Positions 16,691 to 25,005 of a DNA stretch of 64,000 bases are shown here, in pieces. Made by a program: the position numbers and the translations under genes. Source of the DNA: Streptomyces sp. DH12 (GTDB taxonomy: Bacteria; Actinomycetota; Actinomycetes; Streptomycetales; Streptomycetaceae); contig NZ_JAHWGT010000024.1 in the NCBI RefSeq assembly GCF_020873895.1, positions 1 to 64,000 on the forward strand. The letters are read 5' to 3'. The notes under the pieces are model-generated. The model was not told where the DNA came from and did no database searches. It saw only the letters and a program-made list of their open reading frames with translations. How positions within the stretch are numbered: position 1 is the stretch's first letter; every line of letters begins with the position of its first letter.

Positions 16691-17787
16691 GCCGCCGACC
16701 CGGCCGCGAGGACGGCGAGGACGGCCGCCGCGTACCGGTCGCGGAGCCGGGCCAGCGCGACCGCGGCGGGGAGCAGCAGCGGGAACGCCGGCATGATCAG
16801 GCGGGGGCGGGAGCCGAAGTACGCGGCGCCGACGAGCGACACCGCGACGACGGCCAGGGTGTAGACGAGGACGGGCAGCGGCTGCCGCTGCCGCACGCAC
16901 AGCCACACGGCCCAGCCGAGGACGGCGAACGCCGCGAGGAGGCCGACGCCCGCGAGCGGCTGCGGACCGGTCAGGTGCCCCCACACGAACCGGGCGAGTG
17001 CCGCGCCACCGTCGATGCTGTTGCCCCAGGCGGCCTGGACGTCGAAGTACGCGGTGGGGCTGCCGACCCGCACGGCGACGTACACGACGTACGCCAGCCA
17101 GCCCAGCGGCGCGAGCAGCACCCCGGCGACGAGCCCGGGGGTGACGCGCCGTTCGCGGACCACGGTGGCCAGCGCGGTCACGCCGACGGCCGCGATGACC
17201 GCGACGGCGGACGGCCGGGTCAGCCCGGCCAGCGCGGCCAGGGACCCGGCGGCGACCCAGCGGCCCCGGAGCACGGCGTACAGGGCCCAGGCGGCGAACG
17301 CCGTGAAGAGCGTCTCCGTGTACGCCATCGACTGGACGAACGCCGTCGGGTACACGCCCCACACCACCGCGAGCAGGACGCCGGCGCGCCGCCCCGCGAG
17401 GTGGGAGCCCACGGCGTGGATGCCCCAGGCGGCGGCGAGGGAGGCGCTCCACGCGACGACGAGCCCGGCCCCGGCGGCGGTGAGCGGCAGCACTTCGGAC
17501 AGGGCCCGTTCGAGGGCGGGGAGGAGCGGGAAGAACGCCAGATCGGAGTGGACGGCGCCGTCGGGGAGGACGGTCTCGTAGCCGTATCCGTGCTCGGCGA
17601 CGCGGGCGTACCAGACGGCGTCCCAGCGGCCCGAGAGCCGGTGCCAGGGGTCCTCACCGGCCGCCGCAGCGGCGACGAGGAGGACGGCTACGCCGACCAG
17701 GCGCGCCGCCGCGTAGCCCAGCAGGGCGGGGGCGGCGCAGGCGAGGCCGTGCGGTCTTGCCGGCCGGTCGGGAGGGTCCAGGAGCAC
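16651..17787 (-). CDS. PIG-V-like mannosyltransferase, integral membrane
   Basis: 378-residue polytopic protein with about eight to ten hydrophobic helices. The first extracytoplasmic loop carries RWDAVWYARVAEHGY, the WDAxWY(x)RIA motif of PIG-V/GPI-mannosyltransferase-II-like GT-C enzymes, where the acidic residue is catalytic. Such actinobacterial proteins use polyprenyl-phosphate-mannose to glycosylate lipids or secreted proteins. GTG 17787 gives a short charged N terminus before the first helix (PALLGYAAARLVGVAVLLVAAAAAG); the longer ORF extends over another gene. It faces DUF192 on one side and diverges from the broken lipoprotein gene on the other. The acceptor is unknown; Tad pilins or surface lipids are possible. 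Confidence 0.82.
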   Translation of the reverse strand: MLLDPPDRPARPHGLACAAPALLGYAAARLVGVAVLLVAAAAAGEDPWHRLSGRWDAVWYARVAEHGYGYETVLPDGAVHSDLAFFPLLPALERALSEVLPLTAAGAGLVVAWSASLAAAWGIHAVGSHLAGRRAGVLLAVVWGVYPTAFVQSMAYTETLFTAFAAWALYAVLRGRWVAAGSLAALAGLTRPSAVAVIAAVGVTALATVVRERRVTPGLVAGVLLAPLGWLAYVVYVAVRVGSPTAYFDVQAAWGNSIDGGAALARFVWGHLTGPQPLAGVGLLAAFAVLGWAVWLCVRQRQPLPVLVYTLAVVAVSLVGAAYFGSRPRLIMPAFPLLLPAAVALARLRDRYAAAVLAVLAAGSAAYGAFTLLGPGPP

Positions 17788-17966
17788 TGCCCGATTATGC
17801 CGCCGGGCGCGCCGGGAACGGCCGGGGCAGCGGTGTGAGCTACGTCCCGGCGCCGGAGGTCGCGGGCGGCGGACGGGGCGGAGGGCTGTCGTCCGGTGCG
17901 CGCGGCTGGTTGGGTCGGGCACGGGGGCGGGACGACGACCGGTCGACCGCCGGGGAGGGGGACCCG

Positions 17967-18499
17967 ATGCGTACGGGGATGAAGGCCGCGGTGGCGGTGT
18001 CGGCGGGGCTGCTGGTGACGGGGTGCACGGCGGACAGGGACGGGGCTCGGGTGGGGGCGGGGCGTCCGCCGGGGCGCGTCCTACGGCGACGGCGGGGACG
18101 GCGGGGACGGCGGGCGGGCCGACGGACGCGTCGCCTCGGCCGGAGGTGACCCGGCCGGAGGTACGGCAGGGGTTCCGACAGGTCGCGTCGGGCGGTCCGC
18201 ACCGGGGCGACGGTCGCCTGGGGACGGTCCGGCTGCCGGCGGGCACGACCTGGGTGGAGGTGCACTGCCTGGCGAACCCCGGCCCGCCCCCGGCGTCCCG
18301 GGTCCAGGTCACCGTCGGCACCGGCCTGTCCTGGTCGTTCACCTGCACCGACGGCGAGGGCGGGGACGAGGGCGACGGGGTGCACCGGGAGGCCACGCAG
18401 ACAGACGTCTCCACCGCCGAGGAGGGCGCCGTGCTGGTCGAGGCGCCGCCGACCGTCCAGTGGAACGCGAGCGTCCAGGTGGGCGCGCCGGGCGCCTGA
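17967..18499 (+). pseudogene. Secreted lipoprotein gene with an apparent frameshift
   Basis: ATG 17967 follows a GGAGGGGG ribosome site and encodes MRTGMKAAVAVSAGLLVTGCTADRDG, a complete lipoprotein signal with lipobox LLVTGC. That frame turns Arg-rich after about residue 30 and stops at 18149. From about 18060 the coding signal continues in another frame (positions 2 mod 3 instead of 0) as an A/T/P/G-rich linker and then a plausible folded domain (VRLPAGTTWVEVHCLANPGPPPASRVQVTVGTGLSWSFTC...) ending at 18499. A one-base loss in one of the G-runs at 18045-18080 would join the two parts into a lipoprotein of about 177 residues. It may be a true pseudogene, a phase-variable gene or a sequencing error. 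The intact product would be anchored outside the membrane; function unknown. Confidence 0.7.
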
Positions 18500-18514
18500 C
18501 GGGTGGTGGGGCGG

Positions 18515-18567
18515 CCGGTCGGGGCGGCCGACCGGTGGCGCCGGTCGGGCCGGTGGCGCCGGTCGGG
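18515..18567. terminator. Hairpin plus 18-bp direct repeat downstream of the OmpA-like gene
   Basis: An 8-bp stem, ccggtcgg (18515-18522) with ccgaccgg (18528-18535), is followed by two exact copies of an 18-bp sequence starting ccggtggcgcc at 18532-18549 and 18550-18567. It sits between the convergent lipoprotein and OmpA-like genes and can terminate the Tad operon. Confidence 0.55.
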
Positions 18568-18580
18568 GTCGAGGCCGGGG

Positions 18581-19222
18581 TCAGCCGGCGGTCGGGAAGG
18601 AGACCTCCACGCGGCGGTTCTTCCGGCGGCCCTCCTCGGTGCTGTTGTCGGCGATGGCGTACTGCTCGCCGTAGCCGCGGATCTCGTAGGTGACGTTCGT
18701 CCCGGCCAGCAGCGGGGAGAGGACGCCGTGCACGGCGTCCGCCCGCTGCTTCGACAGGACGTCGCCGTGGGCGGAGGAGCCGAGGTTGTCGGTGAAGCCG
18801 AAGATGCGGATCCTGGAGGCGTTGCGCTTCTTGATCTCCTCGGCGATGGCCGCGATACGGGCGTCCGCCTCGGGGGTCAGCTTGGCGCTGTCCTTGCCGA
18901 AGAGGACCTCCGCCTGGAGCGCGAACTTGAGGTTGGTGCTGGTCTCCTCACGCCGCTCCTCGCCGCCCTGGGACTCCACGATGGAGACGATGGGCAGCAC
19001 CTTCGCGGCGGCCAGGGTGGCGCCGTCGCGCATCTTGAGTCCGGGCGCGGTCGCGTCCACCTCGGGCGGCGCCACAGTGGACTCCGTACCGGGCGGCACG
19101 CTCGGCGTCTCGTCGGCACGCGCGGCCGCCGGGACGGTGAACTGGACGGCGGCGGCGAGGACGACCGCCACGAGGAACGTCGCGGCGGGGCGACGGGCGG
19201 GGGCTGGGCTCGGCGTACGCAT
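18581..19222 (-). CDS. OmpA-family secreted peptidoglycan-binding protein
   Basis: 213 residues. A signal peptide (RRPAATFLVAVVLAAAVQFTVPAAARA) precedes an acidic linker and a C-terminal OmpA domain (about 95-213) with LFGKDSAKLTPEADARIAAIAEEIKK, the peptidoglycan-contact region GFTDNLGSSAHGDVLSKQRADAVHGVL and RGYGEQYAIADNSTEEGRRKNRRVEV. In other bacteria this domain binds diaminopimelate in the wall. Its ATG overlaps the TGA of the preceding lipoprotein gene, and it is the last gene of the leftward Tad set, so it may fix the pilus apparatus to the thick Gram-positive wall. Confidence 0.9.
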   Translation of the reverse strand: MRTPSPAPARRPAATFLVAVVLAAAVQFTVPAAARADETPSVPPGTESTVAPPEVDATAPGLKMRDGATLAAAKVLPIVSIVESQGGEERREETSTNLKFALQAEVLFGKDSAKLTPEADARIAAIAEEIKKRNASRIRIFGFTDNLGSSAHGDVLSKQRADAVHGVLSPLLAGTNVTYEIRGYGEQYAIADNSTEEGRRKNRRVEVSFPTAG

Positions 19223-19845
19223 CACGAGAGCTCGATCGTGGCGGTGGGCATGAGGGGGACTTGGATGTCGACCCGGGTGACGTTCGCGGGCGGTGCCGGG
19301 AACTGGGCGAAGACGGCGACCGACTTGCCCGCCTCCAGGCTCGTGATGCCGGTCGTGGTGAGCGGATACCCTTCCGTGTCCCTCAGCACGTAGTACCGCT
19401 TCTTCTCCGTCTTGTCGACGAGCGTGATGCCGGCGAAGGAGGGGCCGGTCCGCTTCACGTTGATCTCGTCGCCGCTCCACTGCGACTTCGCCACCAGCAG
19501 TTGCGACGTCGTGTTCTTGAGCGTCGCGGAGACGGTGAGGAAGCCGCCCTCGTCACGGACGGCGCTGTGGACGATGAAATGGAAACCGCTGCCGCTGTCG
19601 ATGGTCGCCAGCACCTTGCTCCTGTCCGGCCCCGTGGGGTCGGCCTCCCCGCCGGCGGGCTCGTCCGGCTCGCGAGGCGCGGAGGACACGCTGCCCGCGT
19701 TCTGCGGCGGCTCCTTCGCCTTCGCGCCGCCCTCCCCGCCGCCGTCCCCGCCGCAGCCCGTCAGCAGGGCCGTCAGCGCGGCGGCCGTCGCGGCCACCCG
19801 AACCGCGCGGGCGGTCACTCCGTACTGCCTACCCATGCGTGTCAT
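19222..19845 (-). CDS. Tad-cluster lipoprotein of unknown function
   Basis: About 207 residues. The N terminus has a signal with lipobox ALLTGCGGDG, then a Gly/Glu/Pro-rich spacer and a beta-rich domain (HFIVHSAVRDEGGFLTVSATLKNTTSQLLVAKSQW...VPLMPTATIELS) of the DUF4352/FxLYD-like beta-sandwich look, though I cannot assign a family with confidence. Three starts are possible: GTG 19863, ATG 19845 (AAGGA ten nt upstream) and ATG 19836 (GAGGA nine nt upstream). It is stop/start coupled with the OmpA-like gene and lies 19 nt after the TadG-like gene. Confidence 0.75.
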   Translation of the reverse strand: MTRMGRQYGVTARAVRVAATAAALTALLTGCGGDGGGEGGAKAKEPPQNAGSVSSAPREPDEPAGGEADPTGPDRSKVLATIDSGSGFHFIVHSAVRDEGGFLTVSATLKNTTSQLLVAKSQWSGDEINVKRTGPSFAGITLVDKTEKKRYYVLRDTEGYPLTTTGITSLEAGKSVAVFAQFPAPPANVTRVDIQVPLMPTATIELS

Positions 19846-19864
19846 TCCTCTGTGTTCCTTCACG

Positions 19865-20551
19865 TCAGTCCTCGGTCAGCCGTACTTCGAAGAGGTCGGA
19901 CATGTCCGGGAGGTCCTCGGGGTCCAGGTCCAGTCGGGTGCCGTCACAGGTGATCGAACCGAGGGCCGGAGCGTCCTGATCGGTGTCACCGGCGCCGTCC
20001 GACGGGTCGCCGGGAGCGGGTGACTCGCCAGGGTCACCGGGGCCGGTGGTCTCCGTCGGATCGGGGGCTTCGGCGGGGTCCGGGGGGTCGAAGGCGCAAC
20101 GCGGCTCGACCACAGCGGTGGCGGTCGCGATCGCGTGCTGTCCTTCCGTGCCCGGCAGGATGGTGTCCCCAACGGGCTTCACCGACCGGACGGTCACGCG
20201 GAAGCCCCAGCGGCCGTCGCCGAGCATGACGCATCCCTCGCCGGCGATCGAGGCTCCGTTCATCGCGGCGTACCGCCCGCCCGCGGCGCACCCGTCCTCA
20301 CCCGTCAACTCGCCCTCGAACAGGTCCTCCCAGCCGTCGACGCCGAGGCCGTCCAGCAGGAAGCCGTCCCGGGAATCCTTCGCCGCTGCCAGCGCGGCGG
20401 CGTCCGCCGCCGACTGGGCGCCGTTGCGCGTGGCACCGGCCTGGCCGACCGCGAAGAACGCGAGCGCGAGGAAGAGCAGGCTCACCACCATGAAGATGTA
20501 CAGCGGTGACGCCTGCCCACGGTCACTGTGGCCTTGCCCGGGGCCCGTCAG
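19865..20551 (-). CDS. TadG-like pilus assembly protein
   Basis: About 228 residues. The N terminus DRGQASPLYIFMVVSLLFLALAFFAVGQAGATRNGAQSAADAAALAAA is the TadG/TadE-like form: a short positively charged leader, one helix, and a RNGAQSAADAAALAAA stretch typical of Tad secreted minor pilins and of TadG. The rest is extracytoplasmic, with cysteine pairs and a long D/P/G/E-rich linker before ...SITCDGTRLDLDPEDLPD. The start is uncertain: no ATG or GTG lies between the Flp stop and the helix, and the only in-frame codon there is CTG 20551, which overlaps the Flp stop; a GTG further back would overlap the Flp gene by about 80 nt. Confidence 0.75.
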   Translation of the reverse strand: MTGPGQGHSDRGQASPLYIFMVVSLLFLALAFFAVGQAGATRNGAQSAADAAALAAAKDSRDGFLLDGLGVDGWEDLFEGELTGEDGCAAGGRYAAMNGASIAGEGCVMLGDGRWGFRVTVRSVKPVGDTILPGTEGQHAIATATAVVEPRCAFDPPDPAEAPDPTETTGPGDPGESPAPGDPSDGAGDTDQDAPALGSITCDGTRLDLDPEDLPDMSDLFEVRLTED

Positions 20552-20787
20552 CCACCGCCGCCGACGATCTTCGTCACCTGGGTGACCAGGCCGTTCGCGA
20601 TCGCGGCGCCCGCACCTGACCCCACGACGGCCGCGATGATCACCCCGACCAGGATGATGATGCCCACGTACTCCACGGCCCCCTGTCCCCGGTCCCCCCG
20701 GTGTTTCAGGTGGGTCGTCGTGGTCTTCGCCCAGGTGCCCACGTACACCTTGGCCTGAGTCAGGGCCTTCAGTGCGATGTTCGACAT
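20548..20787 (-). CDS. Flp-type pilin, major Tad pilus subunit
   Basis: 79 residues. A 34-residue basic leader ends in DRGQGAVEYVGIIILVGVIIAAVVGSG: the Flp prepilin cleavage pattern G/AVEY with E at +3 to +5 followed by a hydrophobic helix. The prepilin peptidase at 14964-15926 should cut after the glycine; the mature pilin is about 45 residues, as in other Flp pilins. The ATG follows GGAGGGG at good distance. It has 450 bp of free upstream DNA, so it probably has its own strong promoter, as expected for a major subunit. Confidence 0.9.
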   Translation of the reverse strand: MSNIALKALTQAKVYVGTWAKTTTTHLKHRGDRGQGAVEYVGIIILVGVIIAAVVGSGAGAAIANGLVTQVTKIVGGGG

Positions 20788-21239
20788 GGCGGTCCCCTCC
20801 GGGATCGGGATCGTGCGGGTCTTCCGTGACGGGTGTGACGGGTGTGCGTGGTGCGGGGGCCGGTCCGGTGGTCACGCGGGTGGTGGCGTGGCCGTACTCA
20901 GGGTGAGCCCCCTTCATCATGGGCCCCAACGCCCCGGCGTGGGCCCGAATCGGGAACGGGGATGTGATTCGCCGGTCGGCCACGGTCCGTCCTGCCCCCC
21001 TTCGTCCCGACTGTGCCGGATCGCCCGGCGGGGTCGGGGTACCCACGTCCGCCTGCCGTTGACTCGGCAACGAATGTCCCACATCCGCTTGCGTAAGCGA
21101 AGGGTGTTCGGGAGATTCGGCGCGGTGATTTTTCGGCTGGACGCCAGTGCGCGGACGGGCTGTTGACGGTTCGGGGCGCGGGTCACGGCAAGGCGTGTGT
21201 GCGGTCGCAGATGATTGACGACTGTCGGGGTGCGCCATG
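20788..21239. other. Upstream region of the Flp pilin gene
   Basis: About 450 bp between tadC and flp, both leftward. It splits the Tad genes into an upstream assembly block and a downstream pilin block. Near flp there is a 9-bp direct repeat, tgacgggtg at 20827-20835 and 20836-20844; further out the hexamer GGGCCC occurs twice (about 20924 and 20942). No gene is convincing here; the region most likely contains the flp promoter. Confidence 0.5.
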
Positions 21240-22130
21240 TCAGCCGCCGCCCAGGAGGTCGGAGAGGTCGACGCCCGAGCCGTAGTAGAAGCTCAGCGCG
21301 ATCAGGATCATCGTGGCCGGCAGCATGACCAGCGTCACCACGAGGGTGGTCTTCGGTACGGCCTTGGCCGCGGCGCGGCGGGCGTTCTGCGCGTCGGTCC
21401 TGCGCATGTCGTTGGCGATCTGTATCAGCGTGTCCACGATCGGCGCGCCCAGTTCCTCGCCCTGCTGGAGGGCGGTGACGAACATCGACACCTGCTCGGA
21501 GGCGTTGCGCCGGCGCAGTTGGTCGAACGCCTCGCGGCGGCTGACGCCCATGTCCATCTGGCGCAGGGTGATGCGCAGTTCGTCGGCCCAGGGACCGGAG
21601 TACTTGTCGGCGACGCGCTCCAGGGCCTGGCGGAAGCCGAGGCCGGCGGAGACGACGACGGCGAGGACGTCGAGGAAGTCGGGCAGGGTGCGTTCGATGT
21701 CGTCCCTGCGGCGCCGGACGGCGATGCGCAGCAGGACGTCGGTCCAGGTGAGCCCGTACGCGAGGACGACCGCGGCGACGACCGCCTGGCCACGCAGCAG
21801 CATCGCCAGGGCGGCGGCGACGCCGAGGGTGCCGTAGACGGCGCGGCGGGCCGCGTACCGGTCGACGGTGAGGCCGCCGGGGTTGCCGGCCATGTCGAGG
21901 CGGCGGCGCAGGGCGTCGACCCGCCGGGGGCCCATCAGGCGCAGGACGGCGGGGGCGTACCGCATGCCGAGCCGGTCGACGCCCGAGGCGACGGCGGTGG
22001 TGCGGGTGGCGCCCACCTCCAGGGCGACGGCGAGGTCGCCGGGGAGGCGGGCCTCGGCCCGGTAGAGGCGTACGCCGTGGAAGGCGCCGTACACCGCGAG
22101 GGCCGCGAGGGCGGCCAGCAGGAGGACCAT
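21240..22130 (-). CDS. tadC: Type II secretion F-domain protein TadC
   Basis: 296 residues with an N-terminal helix (VLLLAALAALAVYGAFHGVRLY), a second helix pair near 95-130, a T2SSF cytoplasmic domain (IERTLPDFLDVLAVVVSAGLGFRQALERVADKYSGPWADELRITLRQMDMGVSRREAFDQL, about 140-240) and a C-terminal helix (TTLVVTLVMLPATMILIALSFY). It forms the inner-membrane platform of the Tad pilus with TadB. It is 28 bp downstream of tadB and follows the conserved order cpaF-tadB-tadC. Confidence 0.92.
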   Translation of the reverse strand: MVLLLAALAALAVYGAFHGVRLYRAEARLPGDLAVALEVGATRTTAVASGVDRLGMRYAPAVLRLMGPRRVDALRRRLDMAGNPGGLTVDRYAARRAVYGTLGVAAALAMLLRGQAVVAAVVLAYGLTWTDVLLRIAVRRRRDDIERTLPDFLDVLAVVVSAGLGFRQALERVADKYSGPWADELRITLRQMDMGVSRREAFDQLRRRNASEQVSMFVTALQQGEELGAPIVDTLIQIANDMRRTDAQNARRAAAKAVPKTTLVVTLVMLPATMILIALSFYYGSGVDLSDLLGGG

Positions 22131-22157
22131 GTCGGGTTCCGTTCCTTCCCCGGTGCC

Positions 22158-23096
22158 TCAGACCCGCACCCGGGAGAGGCGACGGATCATCACGAAGCCG
22201 GCGGTGTACAGCGCGAAGGCGACGACCGAGCCGACCTGCCCGGCGAAGGAGCCCGTCATCTTGTCCAGTGCGCCCGGGTTCATCCCGTTGATCATGAGGA
22301 GGAAGCCCAGGCCCAGCAGGGGCAGGGCGAAGGCGGTGACCTTCACCTGGGAGAGCAGGGTGGTCACCTCGCGCCGGGTCTCCTTGCGCTCGTCGAGCGT
22401 GCCGGTGAGGTTGCGCAGGGAGCCGACGACCTGGCCGCCGGCGCGGTTCGACAGGACGAGGGTGGTGACGAGGACGACCAGTTCGCGGGAGGGCAGCCGG
22501 TCCGCGAGGTCGCCGAGCGCGTCGTCGAGGCTGTGGCCGACGGCGAGTTGGTCGGCGACCCTGCGGAGCTCCTCACCCGCCGGGTCGTCGAGCTCGTCGG
22601 CGGCCATGGCGATGGCGGTGCGCAGGGCGAGCCCGGCCTGCGTGGCGTTGGCCAGGACGCGGGTCAGCTCGGGCAGCTGGTTGATGAACGCCTCGGTGCG
22701 GCGCTGGCGCTGCCAGCCGAGGAAGGCGTCGGCGCCCCACAGGCCGGCGAGGACGGCGAGGACGCCGAAGAACGGGGCGAAGACGGCGGAGACGGTGAGG
22801 TACACGGCGAGGAGGACCGCGACGGCGTAGACGACGTACTCGCCGGGCGTGACGTCGAGGCCGGTGACGGCGAGCTTCCGTTCGAGGCGGCGGCCCGCCC
22901 TCGTCGCGCGCAGCCGGCGGTCCAGGCCGGCGAAGCGGCGTCCGCGTCCGGTGCTCGGCAGCGGGCCCGTGTGGGTCATCCGGGCCACGAGCGCCTTCTG
23001 CTGCGCCCGGCCCGCGGCGTAGCTGTGGACGCCCACGACGGCCAGGAGGCCGGCGAGCAGCGTCACGCCGAGGGTGAGGAGCGGGAGGTTGTCCAT
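22158..23096 (-). CDS. tadB: Type II secretion F-domain protein TadB
   Basis: 312 residues. N-terminal helix (LPLLTLGVTLLAGLLAVVGVHSYAAG), a helix pair at about 90-125 (YVVYAVAVLLAVYLTVSAVFAPFFGVLAVLAGL), a T2SSF domain with FINQLPELTRVLANATQAGLALRTAIAMAADELDDPAGEELRRVADQLAVGHSLDDAL, and C-terminal helices. It pairs with TadC to make the membrane platform on which CpaF acts. It lies 63 bp after cpaF. The cpaF-tadB-tadC order identifies it as TadB. Confidence 0.92.
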   Translation of the reverse strand: MDNLPLLTLGVTLLAGLLAVVGVHSYAAGRAQQKALVARMTHTGPLPSTGRGRRFAGLDRRLRATRAGRRLERKLAVTGLDVTPGEYVVYAVAVLLAVYLTVSAVFAPFFGVLAVLAGLWGADAFLGWQRQRRTEAFINQLPELTRVLANATQAGLALRTAIAMAADELDDPAGEELRRVADQLAVGHSLDDALGDLADRLPSRELVVLVTTLVLSNRAGGQVVGSLRNLTGTLDERKETRREVTTLLSQVKVTAFALPLLGLGFLLMINGMNPGALDKMTGSFAGQVGSVVAFALYTAGFVMIRRLSRVRV

Positions 23097-23159
23097 CGTG
23101 TCGTCGTCTCGTCCGTCGGGCGGGGGGCGGGCGGGCAGGGGGTCAGGGGCGGGCGGGGG

Positions 23160-24503
23160 TCAGGCGGCCGTGCCGCGGGCCGCCAGTTGGGCGTCGTCGA
23201 GGGCGACGCCGAAGGCCGCCGGGGTGGGCTCGTTGTACATGTACAGCCGCTCGGCGACCCGCCGGGGCAGCGGGTGGTGGGTGAACCTGCCGTACACGCG
23301 GCCGTCCGGGGCCATCGGCTGGGCGTCGAACCGGCAGACCGTGACGATGCGGTACTCCTCGCGGCCGTGCGAGTCGACGATCGCGACCTCCGTGATCCGG
23401 CGGGAGCCGTCGGCGTGCCGGGTGAGCTGCACCAGGACGTCGACGGCGCTGTTGATCTGGTCCTTGATGGCGGCGAACGGCACCTCGACCTCCGACATGG
23501 ACGCCAGGGTCTGCAGCCGCATCAGCGCGTCCTCCGCGCTGTTGGCGTGGACGGTGGCGAGGGACCCGTCGTGGCCGGTGGACATGGCCTGGAGCATGTC
23601 GAGCGTCTCACCGCCGCGCACCTCGCCGACGATGATGCGGTCGGGGCGCATGCGGAGGGAGTTGCGGACGAGGTCGCGGATGGTGATGCGGCCCTTGCCC
23701 TCGACGTTGGGGGGCCGGGACTCCAGGGTGATGACGTGGGACTGCTGGAGTCGGAGTTCCGCGGAGTCCTCGATGGTGACGATGCGCTCGCCGTCCGGGA
23801 CGAGGCCGGAGAGGGCGTTGAGGAGGGTGGTCTTCCCGGTTCCGGTGGCCCCGGAGACGATGACGTTGAACTTGGCGCGCACCAGCCCGGCGAGGAGCAT
23901 CACCATGTGCTCGTCCAGCGACCCGAGCGCCACCATCTCGTGGAGGGTGAACGCGCGCGGGAAGCGCCGGATGGTGAGGACGGGGCCGGTGAGGGAGAGC
24001 GGCGGAATGACGACGTTGACGCGCTCCCCGGAGGGCAGGCGGGCGTCGACCATGGGGTTCGACTCGTCGACGCGGCGGTTGACGGTGGAGACGATGCGCT
24101 CGATCGTCTGCATGAGCTGCTCGGTGGAGGAGAAGCGCATCGGGAGGCGTTCGAGCCGGCCGTGCCGCTCCACGTACACCTGCTCGGGACCGTTGACCAT
24201 GATCTCGCTGATGGAGGCGTCCTCCAGGAGCGGTTCGAGGATGCCGAGCCCGAGCGCCTCGTCGACGACGCGGCGGATGAGCTGGGACCGCTCGGTGGAC
24301 GACAGGACCGGGCCCTCGCGGCTGATGATGTGGCCGAGGACGCGTTCGAGGCGGGCGCGGCGGTCGGCGGCGGGGAGCGCCGACATCTCGGCGAGGTCGA
24401 TCTCCTCCAGGAGCTTGGCGCGGTAGACGCCGACGAGGTGGTTCTCCTCGCCGTCCCTGCCGCCGGCCGGCTCCGGGGTGGTGATGCGGGCGCGCAGGCT
24501 CAC
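23160..24503 (-). CDS. cpaF: Tad pilus secretion ATPase CpaF/TadA
   Basis: 447-residue VirB11-like hexameric ATPase. It shows the N-terminal domain with LGILEPLLEDASISEIMVNGPEQVYVERHGRL, Walker A SGATGTGKTTLLNAL, the Asp box TIEDSAELRL, Walker B DRIIVGEVRGGE and the His box TGHDGSLATVHANS. It powers Flp pilus assembly from the cytoplasm. GTG 24503 overlaps the TGA of the upstream TadE-like gene. The motif set is complete, so the apparatus is likely active. Confidence 0.96.
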   Translation of the reverse strand: MSLRARITTPEPAGGRDGEENHLVGVYRAKLLEEIDLAEMSALPAADRRARLERVLGHIISREGPVLSSTERSQLIRRVVDEALGLGILEPLLEDASISEIMVNGPEQVYVERHGRLERLPMRFSSTEQLMQTIERIVSTVNRRVDESNPMVDARLPSGERVNVVIPPLSLTGPVLTIRRFPRAFTLHEMVALGSLDEHMVMLLAGLVRAKFNVIVSGATGTGKTTLLNALSGLVPDGERIVTIEDSAELRLQQSHVITLESRPPNVEGKGRITIRDLVRNSLRMRPDRIIVGEVRGGETLDMLQAMSTGHDGSLATVHANSAEDALMRLQTLASMSEVEVPFAAIKDQINSAVDVLVQLTRHADGSRRITEVAIVDSHGREEYRIVTVCRFDAQPMAPDGRVYGRFTHHPLPRRVAERLYMYNEPTPAAFGVALDDAQLAARGTAA

Positions 24504-25000
24504 GGGGTCCCTCCCTCGCTGCTGGTCACGGGCATGGTGGTGGTCCGGGTGACCGGGTCGAAGCTGAGGAGGGGCAGGACGGCCGGGATGGGGACGGTGA
24601 CGGAGGCCGTCACCTCCTCGGCGCCGGCGGGCGCGCTGACGGACGCGCCGTCGGCGAGCCAGCCGCTCATGGCGGCCCGCCCCGCCGACGAGCCGTCACC
24701 GCCCTGGGAGGCGACGCGCGCGGCGGCCCGGGAGGCCGTGCCGGCCTGCTGGACGGCGTACGCGACGATGCCCAGCTGGACGGCGGCGAGCGCGGCCAGG
24801 ATGAGGATGCCGACCCAGCCGGCGAACTCGACGGCGGCCTGGCCTCCGTCACGGCGCCGGCGGGAGCGGGGGCGGAGGTGAGGGCGGGGGCGGCGGCGGG
24901 GGCTGAGGCCCACAGGGCTCCCGGGGGCGCCGGGTGGGGACGGGCTCGTGGCTGTGGGCGCGGCCGTGGGTGCGCCGGCGGGCGTGGGCGGGCGCGTCAT
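24500..25000 (-). CDS. TadE-like pseudopilin
   Basis: 166 residues. A 50-residue Pro/Arg/Ala/Thr-rich leader ends in RRRDGGQAAVEFAGWVGILILAALAAVQLGIVAYAVQQAG: a TadE N-terminal helix with the G/QAAVEF processing pattern. After it comes TASRAAARVASQGGDGSS and a beta-rich outside region. TadE proteins are minor pilus components processed by the prepilin peptidase. It begins a few bases after the related gene at 25006-25500, whose last codons (gggaggag) supply its ribosome site, and it overlaps cpaF. Confidence 0.87.
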   Translation of the reverse strand: MTRPPTPAGAPTAAPTATSPSPPGAPGSPVGLSPRRRPRPHLRPRSRRRRDGGQAAVEFAGWVGILILAALAAVQLGIVAYAVQQAGTASRAAARVASQGGDGSSAGRAAMSGWLADGASVSAPAGAEEVTASVTVPIPAVLPLLSFDPVTRTTTMPVTSSEGGTP

Positions 25001-25005
25001 GCGGT

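Noticed and set aside
21237-24881. 1214-codon rightward ORF across tadC-tadB-cpaF
   Set aside because: It is antisense to three well-conserved Tad genes and has shadow composition (E/G/H/V-rich).
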